Assembly: GCA_963422445.2 (NCBI GenBank)
Contig: OY729512.2
Location: 1-64,000 of the forward strand
Direction: 5' to 3'
DNA length: 64,000 nt
Origin: G963422445 sp963422445
Lineage (GTDB): Bacteria; Pseudomonadota; Alphaproteobacteria; Thalassobaculales; Thalassobaculaceae
The first letter of the stretch is position 1, and every line of letters begins with the position of its first letter. The position numbers and the translations under genes are program-made. The notes under the pieces were generated by a model. That model searched no databases. It was not told the DNA's origin and worked only from the letters and a program-made list of their open reading frames with translations. Shown piece by piece: positions 25,022-34,751 of the stretch.

Positions 25022-28000
25022 TCATGCGGCGAGCGGCCAGCGTTCGAGGATGCGGTCGAGGACGTGCGCGCCGGGGGCGAACGCGCGGGCGCGCCACGAC
25101 ACGATCTCGACGGTGCAGCCCATGCGCTTGAGCGCATCGGTGTCGCCGTCGGCCGGTCCCTCGATCTCGACGCGGTCGGCGCCCATGATGCGCCGGCGCG
25201 CGAGCCGCCAGCCGTTGGCGAGGATAAGCGCGGCGCCGCGTCCCATGACCGCCTCGAACGCTTCGGCGCCGGTCATGGCGAAGTCGCCGCCGAGGCCGAA
25301 GCTCGCGCGCACGGCCCGGACCTGCCCGGCGTCGAGCACACGGCCGATGAGCGCCTCGCCCGCGTCGGTGGTGAGCCTTCGCACCCGCATGTTCTCGAAC
25401 GGCAGCCGGTCCCAGATGGGAAGCAGCAAGCCGGCGGCGAGCCAGAAGCGCGATTCCCGGTGGGTCGGCAGCGCAGTCGTCTCGTGCTCCCAGAGTGCGC
25501 GCCAGGTCGCCTCGTCCGCGCGGCGCCAGTTGGACGCGTCGAGTTCCGCCCGGGCCATGGTCTCGCGGGTCGCGGGCCGGACGAGGCGCACCCGCTCCTG
25601 GACTCCGCCGTCGTCGAACATGCGCGACGGCGCCGCCAGCAGGACGGCGGCCCGCTTCGAGCGCGCGTTCACGACCAGGCGCGGCTTCCCGTCGGTCCCC
25701 GGATCGCGGGCGCCGATGGCGAGCGCGGTGTCGGCCGTGGTCGGCTCCAGCCGGTCGCGGCGGATGATCTCGACGAGATCGGTGACGGCCCCGGTGCGGG
25801 GATGCTCATACAGCGTCTCGCGGCCGGCGATGTCGAGCGAGTCGGCGCGCACCGTCTCGACGCCGGCCTCGAAGCTGCCGGCCTCCATCGCCTGCTCGAT
25901 GTTCGACTCGATGCGGGTCTCCAATGCCGCGAAGAGCTGGTTCTGCTCGGCGATGGGGAGCGCGAGCAGGCGGTTGAGGAACCGCGACATGGGCGGCAGG
26001 TCCTCCTTGAGGCCGCCCTCGTGGACGAGCTTGAGGCCGGTCGCCTCCTCGAAGTCGGCGAGCGACCATCCCTCGATATGGCCGCGCCAGAGCGCCATGT
26101 AGAACTGGCGCAGCGCCGCCCTGGCGTACAGGCTCTCCAGGTTGTCGCTCTCGCGGAAGAGCGCCCGGTCGCCGCCCATCGCGGTCTGCGAATCGCGCTG
26201 GCCGCGCGTGATCGCACCGAGTGAGTCGAGCCTGCGCGCGATGGTGGCGATGAACCGCCGCTCGCCCTTCACGTCGGTGGCGACGGGGCGGAACAGAGGC
26301 GCCGACGCCTGGTGGGTGCGGTGCGTGCGTCCCAGGCCCTGGATGGCCTGGTCGGCCCGCCATCCGGGCTCGAGCAGGTAGTGGATGCGCCGCTCGGTGT
26401 TGGCGCACGACAGGTCGGCGTGGTAGCTCCGCCCCGTGCCGCCCGCCATGCTGAACACGAGAATCCGCTTCTCTCCGTCCATGAAGGCGGCGGTCTCGGC
26501 GAGGTTGGCCGAGGCGGGTCGGGTGCGGAGCGCGAGACGCTCGCCGCGTGCGTCGGTGATCTTCAGCACCCGGCGCGAGCGCCCGGTGACCTCCGCCACG
26601 GCGTCGTGCCCGAAGTGCTGCACGATCTGGTCGAGCGCGGACGGCACGGGCGGGAGAGAGGCGAGCTTCTCGATGAGCGCGTCGCGGCGCTGGGCGGCCT
26701 CCTGGCAGATGACGGGATTGCCGTCCCCGTCGAACACCGGCCGGCTCATGACGTTGCCCTCGTCGTCTGTGAACGGCTCCTGGAGCTGCACCGGGAAAGC
26801 GTGGGCCAGGAACTCGATGACGGTCTCGCGCGGGGTGAGGTCGACGTTGATGTCGTCCCACTCCGATGCGGGGATCTCGGCGATGCGCCGCTCCATCAGC
26901 GCCTCGCCGGTGGAGACGAGCTGGACGACGGGCGAGCGGCCGGAATCGAGGTCGGCCTCGATCGCGCGGATGAGGGAGGGGCACTTCATGCTGGTCAGCA
27001 GGTGCCCGAAGAAGCGCTGCTTCGCGCCCTCGAAGGCGCTCATGGCGGCGGACTTGGCGTTCTTGTTCAGCGTCGACTCCCCCTCGGTGATGCCGGTCGC
27101 CTTCAGCGCCTCCTGGATGTTGTGATGGATGACCTTGAAGGCGCCCGCGTAAGAATCGTAGATGCGCCGTTGGGCGTCGCTCAGCGGGTGTTCGAGGATG
27201 TCGACCTCGACCCCGTCGTAGGAGAGCGCGCGGGCCTGATAGAGCCCGAGGGCCTTCAAGTCCCGAGCGACCACTTCCAATGCGGCGACCCCGCCCGCCT
27301 CCATGGCGGAGACGAACTCGGGGCGGGTCTCGAACGGCGTCTCGCCGGCGGCCCAGAGGCCGAGGCGCCCCGCGTAGGCGAGACCGGGGACGGTGGTGGC
27401 GCCGGTCGCCGAGACGTAGGCGATGCGCGCGTCGGGGAGCGCGTTCTGGAGGCGAAGACCGGCGCGGCCCTGCTGCGAGGGCGCGACCTCGCCGCGGCTG
27501 CCCTTGGACCCGGCAGCGTTGGCCATCGCATGCGCCTCGTCGAAGACGATGACTCCGTCGTAGGCGTGGCGGTCGTCCTCGTCGAGCGAGCCCGCGAGCC
27601 AGGCGACGATCTGGTGGAGCCGGGACACCTTCCCCTGGCGGGCCCGCGAGCGCAGCGTCGCGTAGGTCGCAAACAGGATGCCCTCAGGCGTAGGGATCTC
27701 GGCCCCCTGGCGGAACTTGCCCAAGGGGATGACGTCGTCGTCGCGTCCCCCGAGCGCGGTCCAGTCGCGGCGCGCGTCCTCGACGAGCTTGTCGGACTGG
27801 GAGAGCCAGAGGGCGCGGCGACGGCCGCTGAGCCAGTTGTCGAGCACGATGGCGGCGACCTGGCGGCCCTTGCCGGCGCCGGTGCCGTCGCCCAGCATCC
27901 AGCCCCGGCGGAACCGGACCGGGGCCGAGAGCGTTTCCCCTTCGTCGGTGACGAAGGACGTGTCGATGTCCTCCCCGTCCTCGCCCCGGCAACGGTGGAC

Positions 28001-29515
28001 GGTCTCCCAGCCCGAGCCGATGCGGTAGTCGGCGGCGAGGTGGCGCGAATGGGCCTCGCCGGCCAGCACCACGCTCTCGAGCTGGGCGTCGGACAGCAAC
28101 GCGTCGGTCACCACGCGCTCGGGGCAAAGGGGGCGGTAAGCCGGCACGGGATGGGACACGGCGGCCATCGCGCCGGACTGCACGAGCGGGGTCGGATGCT
28201 CTATGGCGCCCGGCACCCGCACGATGCTCGGGCGCCACGGCTCGTAGGGGCCGGCGGTGGAGGCGGCGGCGGGTGCGCTCGCGCCGATCTCCGGCGCCGC
28301 CGTCTCGACGGCGAGCTCGACGACCGGACCCCGGTCATGGGCGGACTTCGGCGACGGGGCGGCCGGCTTCCCGGTCGTCGTCGGCGCGCCCGCATTGCCG
28401 AAGAGGTCGCGGCCGGCGGCGGCAGGCACGGGCCGGACCGGCTCGCGCTCGATGGGGAGGCGCGGCGGCACCTCGGCGATCACCGCGTCGAGCAGCTCGG
28501 CGGGGGTGGCGGCGCGGGTCTGGCCGTCCACCGCGATGCCGGGCTCGGCGCTCCGCTCGATGACGGTGAGCCGGGTGTCGAAGCCGGTGCCGCGCCGGGC
28601 ATAGGCGCGCCCGTCGATGGCCATGGTGAACACGGTGCGCGCGGCGCGGTCGGCGAAGGCGCCGCGCCAGGCGGCGTCGCCGGGCACGCAGTGGGCCGAG
28701 GTGATGGCGGCGAGCCGCCCGCCCGGCGGCAGCATCGAGAAGGCCGAGCGGATGTGGCGCAGATCGGCGTCGTGGCGGATGCGCGCGATCCCCGGCGTTG
28801 CCGAGAACGGCGGGTTCATGAGCACGACGGTCGGCCGGACGCCCGGCAGGAAGTCGGCCAGCGCCTCGGCGTTGTGGCGGGTGACGGCGATGCCGGGAAA
28901 CAAGCCCGCAAGCAGCCCGGCGCGGACGCTCGCGATTTCGTTCAGGTGCAGGCGCCCGGCGGCGCCCTTGCCGAGCGCGCACTTGGCCATCACCGCGAGC
29001 ATGCCGGTGCCGGCGCTGGGCTCCAGCACGGTGTCGCCGGGCCGAACGGCGGCGGCCCGGAGTGCGGCGTAGGCGAGCGGCAGCGGGGTGGAGAACTGCT
29101 GGAGCCGGACCTGCTCCTCGGAGCGCTTCGTGTGCGAGGGCTCCAGCGCGGCGACGGCCGCGAGCATGTCCAGCATCCTGCGGGGGCCGCCCGGGCCGGC
29201 GCCGGCCCGCTGGCGCATGGCGCGCCCGTAGCGGCGGACGAACATCACGACGGACGCTTCGGCCGCCTCGTAGGCGTCCTTCCAGACCCAGGCGCCCTCG
29301 GCGTCGCTCGCACCATAGGCGCGGGTCATGGCGTCGCGCAGCGTCGCGGCGTCGAGGGGCCGGCCGGCTTCAAGCATCGGGAGCAGGGTCCGGGCGGCGT
29401 CGAGGAGCGGAGCGGAGCCGTCCGGTGCGCTGCGCTCGGAGCCGGAGGCCGGAACGGATACGGGAGGATTCTGCGGGCGCGCGGACGCGCCCGGCGCCGG
29501 ATGGGCGTCGAGCAT
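25022..29515 (-). CDS. methyltransferase-strawberry notch-like helicase
   Basis: A 1497-residue protein. The N-terminal part has a class I methyltransferase: TVLEPSAGTGMLAV near residue 165 and MNPPF near 233. After a Pro/Ala linker comes an SF2 helicase of the strawberry-notch (Sno) type: Walker A in GDGTGAGKGRQVAA near 545, DEAH in VFDEAHAMANAAG near 655, and a C-terminal helicase domain with QGLGRTHRTHQA near 1065. Large MTase-Sno proteins are carried by plasmids, phages and ICEs. Their role is not settled, but DNA modification and anti-defence have been proposed. It is the largest gene on the minus strand and seems intact. ATG at 29515 gives MLDAHPAPGA. Confidence 0.85.
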   Translation of the reverse strand: MLDAHPAPGASARPQNPPVSVPASGSERSAPDGSAPLLDAARTLLPMLEAGRPLDAATLRDAMTRAYGASDAEGAWVWKDAYEAAEASVVMFVRRYGRAMRQRAGAGPGGPRRMLDMLAAVAALEPSHTKRSEEQVRLQQFSTPLPLAYAALRAAAVRPGDTVLEPSAGTGMLAVMAKCALGKGAAGRLHLNEIASVRAGLLAGLFPGIAVTRHNAEALADFLPGVRPTVVLMNPPFSATPGIARIRHDADLRHIRSAFSMLPPGGRLAAITSAHCVPGDAAWRGAFADRAARTVFTMAIDGRAYARRGTGFDTRLTVIERSAEPGIAVDGQTRAATPAELLDAVIAEVPPRLPIEREPVRPVPAAAGRDLFGNAGAPTTTGKPAAPSPKSAHDRGPVVELAVETAAPEIGASAPAAASTAGPYEPWRPSIVRVPGAIEHPTPLVQSGAMAAVSHPVPAYRPLCPERVVTDALLSDAQLESVVLAGEAHSRHLAADYRIGSGWETVHRCRGEDGEDIDTSFVTDEGETLSAPVRFRRGWMLGDGTGAGKGRQVAAIVLDNWLSGRRRALWLSQSDKLVEDARRDWTALGGRDDDVIPLGKFRQGAEIPTPEGILFATYATLRSRARQGKVSRLHQIVAWLAGSLDEDDRHAYDGVIVFDEAHAMANAAGSKGSRGEVAPSQQGRAGLRLQNALPDARIAYVSATGATTVPGLAYAGRLGLWAAGETPFETRPEFVSAMEAGGVAALEVVARDLKALGLYQARALSYDGVEVDILEHPLSDAQRRIYDSYAGAFKVIHHNIQEALKATGITEGESTLNKNAKSAAMSAFEGAKQRFFGHLLTSMKCPSLIRAIEADLDSGRSPVVQLVSTGEALMERRIAEIPASEWDDINVDLTPRETVIEFLAHAFPVQLQEPFTDDEGNVMSRPVFDGDGNPVICQEAAQRRDALIEKLASLPPVPSALDQIVQHFGHDAVAEVTGRSRRVLKITDARGERLALRTRPASANLAETAAFMDGEKRILVFSMAGGTGRSYHADLSCANTERRIHYLLEPGWRADQAIQGLGRTHRTHQASAPLFRPVATDVKGERRFIATIARRLDSLGAITRGQRDSQTAMGGDRALFRESDNLESLYARAALRQFYMALWRGHIEGWSLADFEEATGLKLVHEGGLKEDLPPMSRFLNRLLALPIAEQNQLFAALETRIESNIEQAMEAGSFEAGVETVRADSLDIAGRETLYEHPRTGAVTDLVEIIRRDRLEPTTADTALAIGARDPGTDGKPRLVVNARSKRAAVLLAAPSRMFDDGGVQERVRLVRPATRETMARAELDASNWRRADEATWRALWEHETTALPTHRESRFWLAAGLLLPIWDRLPFENMRVRRLTTDAGEALIGRVLDAGQVRAVRASFGLGGDFAMTGAEAFEAVMGRGAALILANGWRLARRRIMGADRVEIEGPADGDTDALKRMGCTVEIVSWRARAFAPGAHVLDRILERWPLAA

Positions 29516-29760
29516 GGCGTTCTCCGGAGTGGAAGGATGTGGAAGTGCCGGCCGGGCGGCGCGGGCGAGGACTCGCGCGCCGCTTCGCCGGGCCTGCCCC
29601 CGGCCGGCTGCCTCGCCTCGGGACGGCGCGGGGCGGGCACGAGCGGAATCAGGCGGTGGCGGCGTCCGGGCGCCCGGCGGTGCGGGCGCGGCGCGGTGCT
29701 ATGGGGAGGGTGTGCGCGGCGGGCCTGTCGTGACCGCCATGCCGGGGACGGCCGGCCGGG

Positions 29761-30180
29761 TCAGCCGAAACGACGGCCTTCCGCCGTGAACGTGAAGCCG
29801 TTGATAGCGATGGCCTCGTCGACGGCGGCGTCGGAGGTGAGATACTCGTACTCGCGTTCGAGCTGGCGGTAGAGCCAGCGCGCGAGGTCGCGCAGCGCCT
29901 CGATCACGGTGTCCTCGGCGCCGTCCGTCATGGGCTGCCAGGTCGGGCTGTCGCGGTCGACCTCGATCGCCATGCTGTGCTCGTGGCAGTAGCTGCCGCG
30001 CGTCCGGATGGAGCCGCCGAGCTGGTAGAAGTTGCGCTTCTGGACCGCCTGCAGCTCGTCCGCGATGCGGTGCAGCTCCTCGTCCTTCGGCGCATGGGTG
30101 CGGATGGCACGGGCCGCGCCTTTGGCATGGCTGAACGTGCCCTCGAACGACGCGCCATCGCCCTGCGAGGAAAATCCGGA
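29761..30180 (-). pseudogene. 3' part of an 'antitoxin of TA stability system'-like gene, split by RIT element 1
   Basis: Reads GFSSQGDGASFEGTFSHAKG, HAPKDEELHRIADELQAVQK, EALRDLARWLYRQLEREYEY, ending in FTAEGRRFG. It continues the protein whose first ~75 residues are encoded at 33632-33857: the upstream half ends KPHLWFRG and this half resumes G-FSSQGDG. Joined, they make a ~210-residue protein. Similar plasmid proteins are annotated 'antitoxin of toxin-antitoxin stability system', but I know of no tested function. Confidence 0.75.
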
Positions 30181-30181
30181 T

Positions 30182-30201
30182 CAATGCCGATATCGGCATT
30201 G
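30182..30201. repeat. perfect 20-bp palindrome at the left end of RIT 1
   Basis: caatgccgatatcggcattg is fully self-complementary. Its half (cggcattg) resembles the gtcggcata motif found in opposite orientations at the outer and inner ends of each terminal inverted repeat, so it may be an extra recombinase-binding site. Confidence 0.85.
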
Positions 30202-30203
30202 TC

Positions 30204-30294
30204 GGGGATATGCCGACAACCGGACTATGCCGCGTTCGTCTCCTAACACATTGATTTCGCTTACAGACACGCGAGCGTTGTCGGCATATTCACA
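30204..30294. repeat. left terminal inverted repeat of RIT 1
   Basis: Starts ggggatatgccgacaa and ends ttgtcggcatattcaca, so its two ends are themselves inverted copies of a ~12-bp motif. The complement is found at 33541-33631 with about six mismatches. Confidence 0.93.
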
Positions 30295-30364
30295 GGGCCG
30301 GTTGCGCGTTCGGATTTCCTGATAGTCCTTCGCTCCTTTCACCACGAAAGGAGAGAAGCGAACA

Positions 30365-31609
30365 ATGTCCAACATCGAGCAATCTTCGGTGCCGGGCGAG
30401 ACGGGCTGGCTCGCGCCGTACCGGCACACCTACCTGGGCGAACTCGGCAATCTCGGTTACACCGCCCGTACGATCAGCAGGCACGCGGCTAGCGTAAACG
30501 CCTTCATCGCACAGGTGGACCTGCGCCAAGTCGGGTCAGGGGAGATCGACGCAGCCGTGCTCGCGGAGGTTCGAGCTGCTGTTCCCGAACTGCGGTCGAC
30601 CGAGGAGCAACGCCAACGCCGGTGGTGCATCGCCCGGTTCACGGCCTGGCTTGCTAGTTCCGATGTAATCGACCCGCTGATACCTCCGCCGCCGCCGGCA
30701 CCGGGATCGCTGGAGCACCTCACGGCCGCATACGGCAACTGGATGCGTTAACAGCAAGGGCTGGGCGAGGGAACGATTGAGCTTCGCGAATCTGCTCTCA
30801 GGCGCTTCATGACCTTCCGCTTCGGTGCCATTCCGGGCGATCTGGACGACATCACCGCCGATGACATCAGGGGGTTCCTCGACCTGCCGTCAGCGCGGAA
30901 AGGACACGGGCCCGGAGTTGCCACACGTGCATCGAACCTGCGGAACATCTTGAGGGTCCTGTACGCAACCGGTCGCACTCGGCTGAACCTTGCCTTTTGC
31001 GTTCCCGGCATCCCGAGACGGGCATCGCGCCTGTCCCACCATCTGTCTCCCGGCGAGGTACGGCAACTGGTGGACGCGTTTCATGACGACAAAGGGTTCG
31101 GCCGCCGCAACCACGCGATGCTGCTGCTTATGGCGCGGCTCGGGCTGCGGCCCAAGGAGGTGGCCGCAATAAGGCTCGACGACATCAACTGGGCGGCGGG
31201 AGAAATCCTGGTCCGCGGCAAGGGTGGGTACCACGACCGCATGCCGCTCCCCGCCGACGTCGGAGAGGCCATCGTGGCCTACATCTGCGATGGCCGTGCT
31301 GGAACCACGCGGCATCTGTTTGTCGCCGTGCGAGCTCCCCACCGGCCGGTGACATCCCGGACAATCAACAGGACGCTTAGCCGGGCATTCACGAGGACGG
31401 GGCTGAAGCCGCCCAACGGCGAGATCCGGGGCCACCTTATGCGCCATTCCCTGGCCGTCGCCCTGCTGGCCCGGGGTGCATCGCTGGGCGAAGTGGGCGA
31501 GGTGCTGCGCCACCGCTCCCTTCACACGACTACGACCTACGCCCGCTACGACTTCGAGGCCCTGCGGTCGGTCGCCCGCCCGTGGCCGGTGCCGGGAGCG
31601 AGCCGATGA
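30365..31609 (+). pseudogene. RIT 1 first tyrosine recombinase (RitA), in-frame stop at codon 129
   Basis: Codons 1-128 (MSNIEQSSVPGETGWLAPYR ... NWMR) end at TAA (30749-30751), and the same frame resumes QQGLGEGTIELRESALRRFM to the true stop. Without the TAA it would be a 414-residue recombinase. The catalytic part has Arg in LGLRPKEV, HLMRHS, LRHRSLHTTT and Tyr in TYARYD. Translation could restart at ATG 30809 to give a ~266-residue product with the catalytic domain but without the N-terminal DNA-binding region. The stop overlaps the next gene's ATG. Confidence 0.85.
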
Positions 31610-32553
31610 CCACCTTCATCGAACACCTCGAACACTACATCGCCGAACGTCGTCATTACGGCGGTGACTGGTCTGCCGTCCATTGGAACTTGCGCCCGTT
31701 GGCCGCCTTCGCAGATGCCGAGGGTGCGGAATGGATTACGGTTGACCTGATCCTGCGCTGTAAAGAGCAGTACCGTCCTGCGAGTTCCGTAAGTTGGAGC
31801 AACCGGCTGAGCTCGGCGCGCGGCTTTACGGCTTGGCTCAAGGCCCGTGACCCCCGAACGGAAGTCCCACCCAAGGGGCTGGTTCCCAGGCGTTATCAGC
31901 GCCCGGCACCCTACATCTACTCCGATGACGAGATCGTCCGGATCGTCACCGAGGCCGCGAAGCTGCCCTCTCCGCGTGGGTTACTAGGAAAGACCCTTGC
32001 GACACTGTTCGGCCTGCTGGCTGCTAGCGGGCTGCGAATCGGCGAGGCACTCGGGCTTGACGATCGGGACGTCGACCTCGACGCCGCCGTCCTGCATGTA
32101 AGCAACGCCAAGAACGGCGACAGCCGATTCATCCCGATAACGGACTGTACTGCCGATCGTCTCCGTACCTACCGCGGCGAGCGAAACCGGGTTCTCGGTA
32201 CCGTGCCCACGGCGTTCTTCACTAGCGAGAGTGGGAAGCGTCTGGCGTTGACTACGGCGGAGCAAAGGTTCGCAAGGCTAAGCCAGGCAATCGGCCTGCG
32301 GGAGAAATCGGCCGGAGGCACCTATAGCCGCGGTCCCCGGCTTCACGACATGCGACACAGCTTTGCCACCAAGACGATCATCGGCTGGTTCCGAGCGGGA
32401 CGCGACCCTGACCACGAGATGTACAAGCTGAGCACATACCTGGGCCACACGGATCCGGATGGGACCTACTGGTACATCGAGGCGGTGCCCGAACTCCTGC
32501 AACTCGTCAGTGAGCGCGCCGAGCGGTGCTTCACCGAAGGAGAGGCATCATGA
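31606..32553 (+). CDS. RIT 1 second tyrosine recombinase (RitB)
   Basis: A 315-residue tyrosine recombinase beginning MTTFIEHLEHYIAERRHYGG. The catalytic motifs are intact: Arg in SGLRIGEALGL, HDMRHSFATK, YLGHTDPDGT and Tyr in YWYIEA. It overlaps the preceding gene and the following gene by 4 bases each (ATGA), so the trio is translated as one coupled unit. RIT recombinases are thought to act together on the terminal repeats, but the roles of the individual proteins are not established. It matches the second gene of RIT 2 in size and motif style. Confidence 0.92.
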   Translation: MTTFIEHLEHYIAERRHYGGDWSAVHWNLRPLAAFADAEGAEWITVDLILRCKEQYRPASSVSWSNRLSSARGFTAWLKARDPRTEVPPKGLVPRRYQRPAPYIYSDDEIVRIVTEAAKLPSPRGLLGKTLATLFGLLAASGLRIGEALGLDDRDVDLDAAVLHVSNAKNGDSRFIPITDCTADRLRTYRGERNRVLGTVPTAFFTSESGKRLALTTAEQRFARLSQAIGLREKSAGGTYSRGPRLHDMRHSFATKTIIGWFRAGRDPDHEMYKLSTYLGHTDPDGTYWYIEAVPELLQLVSERAERCFTEGEAS

Positions 32554-33545
32554 CGTCGCACCCGCTCCCCATCCTCCTGGAACGCTTCTTCATCGACCGA
32601 CTCGCGAACCAGCTGGACGCGACCGCCAATACGGTGGACAGCTATCGCCGCAGCTTCGTCCTGCTTCTAAGGTTCGCACGCGACCGTCTCGGCCGCGAGC
32701 CAACCGACATGCTTGTCACCGACATCGATGCCGAGCTCGTCGGGGAGTTCCTCGACCACGTCGAAACAGAGCGCGGCAACACTGCCCGGAGTCGCAACAC
32801 CAGGCTGACCGCGGTCCGCTCCTTCTTCAACTACGTTGCCATCAACGAACCGGGCGTCCTCCACCACTGCCAGCAGGTGCTCGCCCTTCCCGCGAAGCGC
32901 TACGAGAAGCCGTCGCTCTCGTATCTCGAGCAGGAGGAGATCGAGGCGCTCCTCGCCGCCCCCGATCTCGCGACATGGTACGGGCGGCGGGACAGGACCA
33001 TCCTCCATGTCTTCGTGCAGACTGGCCTGCGGGTCTCGGAACTGATCGGCCTCGACTGCGGTGACGTCGATCTCGGAACCGGCGCCCATGTCAGCTGCCG
33101 AGGCAAGGGGCGCAAGCGACGTAGAACCCCTTTGAGGAAGGACACGGTCAAGTCGCTCCAAGGCTGGCTTGAGGAACGCGGCGGAGCCGATGATCAGCCA
33201 TTGTTCGTGAGCAACCGCAACAGTCGTCTCAGCCGGGACGCAGTCGAGCGAATCGTCCGCAAGTACGCCGCCTTGGCAAGCAAGCGATGTCCAGCGCTCA
33301 GGAGCAAGAAGATAAGTCCCCACTGCCTTCGTCACACTGCGGCGATGACGTTGCGTCACCGCGGTGTCGGAGGCACGGCGATCGCGCTGTACCTGGGGCA
33401 CGAATCCGTTGCCACCACGAGCATCTATCTTCATGCGGACATGAAGCTGAAGGAGAAAATATTGGAACGGACAAAGCCGATTGAGGCGCCAAGCGGCCGA
33501 TACCGGCCCGGAGACGCGCTCCTGGCGTTCCTCGAAGCCCTGTGA
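32550..33545 (+). CDS. RIT 1 third tyrosine recombinase (RitC)
   Basis: A 331-residue XerD-like recombinase beginning MTSHPLPILLERFFIDRLAN. Catalytic residues: Arg in TGLRVSELIGL, HCLRHTAAM, YLGHESVATT and Tyr in SIYLHADM. The stop codon lies inside the right inverted repeat (33541-33631), so the coding sequence runs up to the element's end. It matches the third gene of RIT 2 (46030-47031), which also ends in its repeat. Confidence 0.92.
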   Translation: MTSHPLPILLERFFIDRLANQLDATANTVDSYRRSFVLLLRFARDRLGREPTDMLVTDIDAELVGEFLDHVETERGNTARSRNTRLTAVRSFFNYVAINEPGVLHHCQQVLALPAKRYEKPSLSYLEQEEIEALLAAPDLATWYGRRDRTILHVFVQTGLRVSELIGLDCGDVDLGTGAHVSCRGKGRKRRRTPLRKDTVKSLQGWLEERGGADDQPLFVSNRNSRLSRDAVERIVRKYAALASKRCPALRSKKISPHCLRHTAAMTLRHRGVGGTAIALYLGHESVATTSIYLHADMKLKEKILERTKPIEAPSGRYRPGDALLAFLEAL

Positions 33546-33631
33546 ATATGCCGACAAATCTCGCGCGTCTGTAAGCGAAATCAATATCTTAGGAGACGAA
33601 CGCGGCATAGTCCGATTGTCGGCATATCCCC
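33541..33631. repeat. right terminal inverted repeat of RIT 1
   Basis: Reverse complement of 30204-30294 with about six mismatches. It includes the last codons of the third recombinase. No palindrome is attached at this end. Confidence 0.93.
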
Positions 33632-33857
33632 GAAACCACAGATGGGGCTTCTCCCGCGTGCCGCCGCCCATGAGCCTCACGGAGCTGGTCCGGAGCGTCA
33701 CGCCGAGGATCCGGCAGATCGTCTCGAAATCCTCGAACACGGCATCGTACCACTCGTGTTCGAGACAGGTCCCGCGATACCAGGCGCGGGCCTGTTCCTT
33801 CGCGGTGTCCGGCAGCTCTTCAAGCTCGTAGACGACGGTCTCGACGGTGCGGGGCAT
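33632..33857 (-). pseudogene. 5' part of the gene split by RIT element 1
   Basis: Begins MPRTVETVVYELEELPDTAK, continues EQARAWYRGTCLEHEWYDAV, and is cut after KPHLWFRG by the right end of RIT 1. The remaining two thirds are at 29761-30180. The opening (V-YELEELPD-AKE-AR-WYR) is typical of plasmid proteins annotated as stability-system antitoxins. Confidence 0.75.
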
Positions 33858-33961
33858 GGTCAATCCTCCGGGAATGCGCACAAGGCGCGACGGCGCTTCT
33901 GCGGTGCATTGCAGGGGGAATCGGCGCGGCGCGGGTGCTCGCTCCCACCGGTGGAAGGCGC

Positions 33962-34306
33962 TCAGTGCAGCAGGTCGGCGAGGCCGAGGGCCTCGAACGC
34001 CTCGCGCAATGCGTCGTGGGACAGGGCGTCGATCTTCATCGGTCCGTAGCCGCCCTCGTCGTTCCACGCGGCTAGCTCGCGGACGAGGCGGACAAACTCC
34101 TCGTCGGTCTCGCAGACCGTCGTGGTGAGGTCGCCCTCGCAGAAGTTGACGATGGTGCGCTTCGCCGGCGAGCACCACGCGCCGTAGCAGGAAGCGTCCT
34201 GGCGGGTGTCGATTTGTGCGAAGCCGTTGGCGTATGAGCATGGGCCGCAGTCGAAGCGGTAGCGGTCCGACAGCGGCTGGAAGTCTCGGGTGGTCTTCAT
34301 GTGCAT
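33962..34306 (-). CDS. hypothetical protein, 114 aa
   Basis: Begins MHMKTTRDFQPLSDRYRFDC; ATG at 34300 is an alternative. The first half has four Cys (FDCGPCSYANGF, CYGAWCSP), perhaps a metal site. The second half is acidic and helical (TDEEFVRLVRELAAWNDEGG). No family recognised. It sits between the RIT-split gene and a 73-residue gene on the same strand. Confidence 0.55.
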   Translation of the reverse strand: MHMKTTRDFQPLSDRYRFDCGPCSYANGFAQIDTRQDASCYGAWCSPAKRTIVNFCEGDLTTTVCETDEEFVRLVRELAAWNDEGGYGPMKIDALSHDALREAFEALGLADLLH

Positions 34307-34375
34307 GCCTCGTGGCGGACGCCTCGGCGGTGGACGCCGGGGCGCCGCCCGGATCGTGAGATGGCCCGGGGGCGT

Positions 34376-34597
34376 TCAGTGGGAAGCCGGGCCATCGCCC
34401 GGGGCGGGCGGGCCGAACGCGACGGCGATGTCGTCGCCGTCGACGGTGATGGTCACCGCGCGGTCGATCGGCATCAGCCAGTGGATCTCGGTCCGGAGCG
34501 CCCGGGCGATGGCGCGCTTTCTGGCCTCGTCGGCGTGATTGGGCGGCGCGGCGGGGATGCCGGCGGGGGCCGGGCGGGGTTCGGCGTGGGTCTTCAT
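34376..34597 (-). CDS. 73-aa protein resembling the C-terminus of the neighbouring GHKL ATPase
   Basis: Begins MKTHAEPRPAPAGIPAAPPN. Its second half (ALRTEIHWLMPIDRAVTITV, DGDDIAVAFGPPAP) lines up with the last ~40 residues of the GHKL protein at 34752-36500 (AVTRELFWLIPHDRGAEISV, RDRKVTVTLGAPAA). It appears to be a duplicated C-terminal module standing alone. Function unknown; it may associate with the same partner as the larger protein. Confidence 0.55.
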   Translation of the reverse strand: MKTHAEPRPAPAGIPAAPPNHADEARKRAIARALRTEIHWLMPIDRAVTITVDGDDIAVAFGPPAPGDGPASH

Positions 34598-34751
34598 GGT
34601 CGGACCTCCGGTGAGACGGGACGGGACGCGGAGGGACGGGACGCTCCCGCGCCCCGCCCCCCCGCTCGTCCGGACGCCGGCCGGGCTCCAGGCGGCCGGG
34701 GGCTGGCGGTTGCAGCGGATGGCGCGTCGGCGGTCCCGACCGGGGCCGGGG

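Larger units (their letters stand above)
30182..33631 (+). mobile_element. Recombinase-In-Trio (RIT) element 1
   Basis: About 3.4 kb. Three tyrosine recombinase genes in tandem, each overlapping the next by ATGA, are flanked by 91-bp terminal inverted repeats (30204-30294 and 33541-33631; about 85 of 91 positions agree by eye). A perfect 20-bp palindrome caps the left end (30182-30201). The element interrupts a minus-strand gene, and its two halves can be rejoined across the insertion. RIT elements with this architecture are an established class. The first recombinase carries an in-frame stop, so this copy may be immobile. Confidence 0.92.

Noticed and set aside
26312..29872. 1186-codon open frame on the plus strand opposite the methyltransferase-helicase gene
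   Set aside because: No domain is visible and it mirrors codon positions of the real gene on the other strand; long antisense frames are expected at this GC content. The same applies to 38025-40481 (+), 6207-8606 (-) and 2237-3886 (+).
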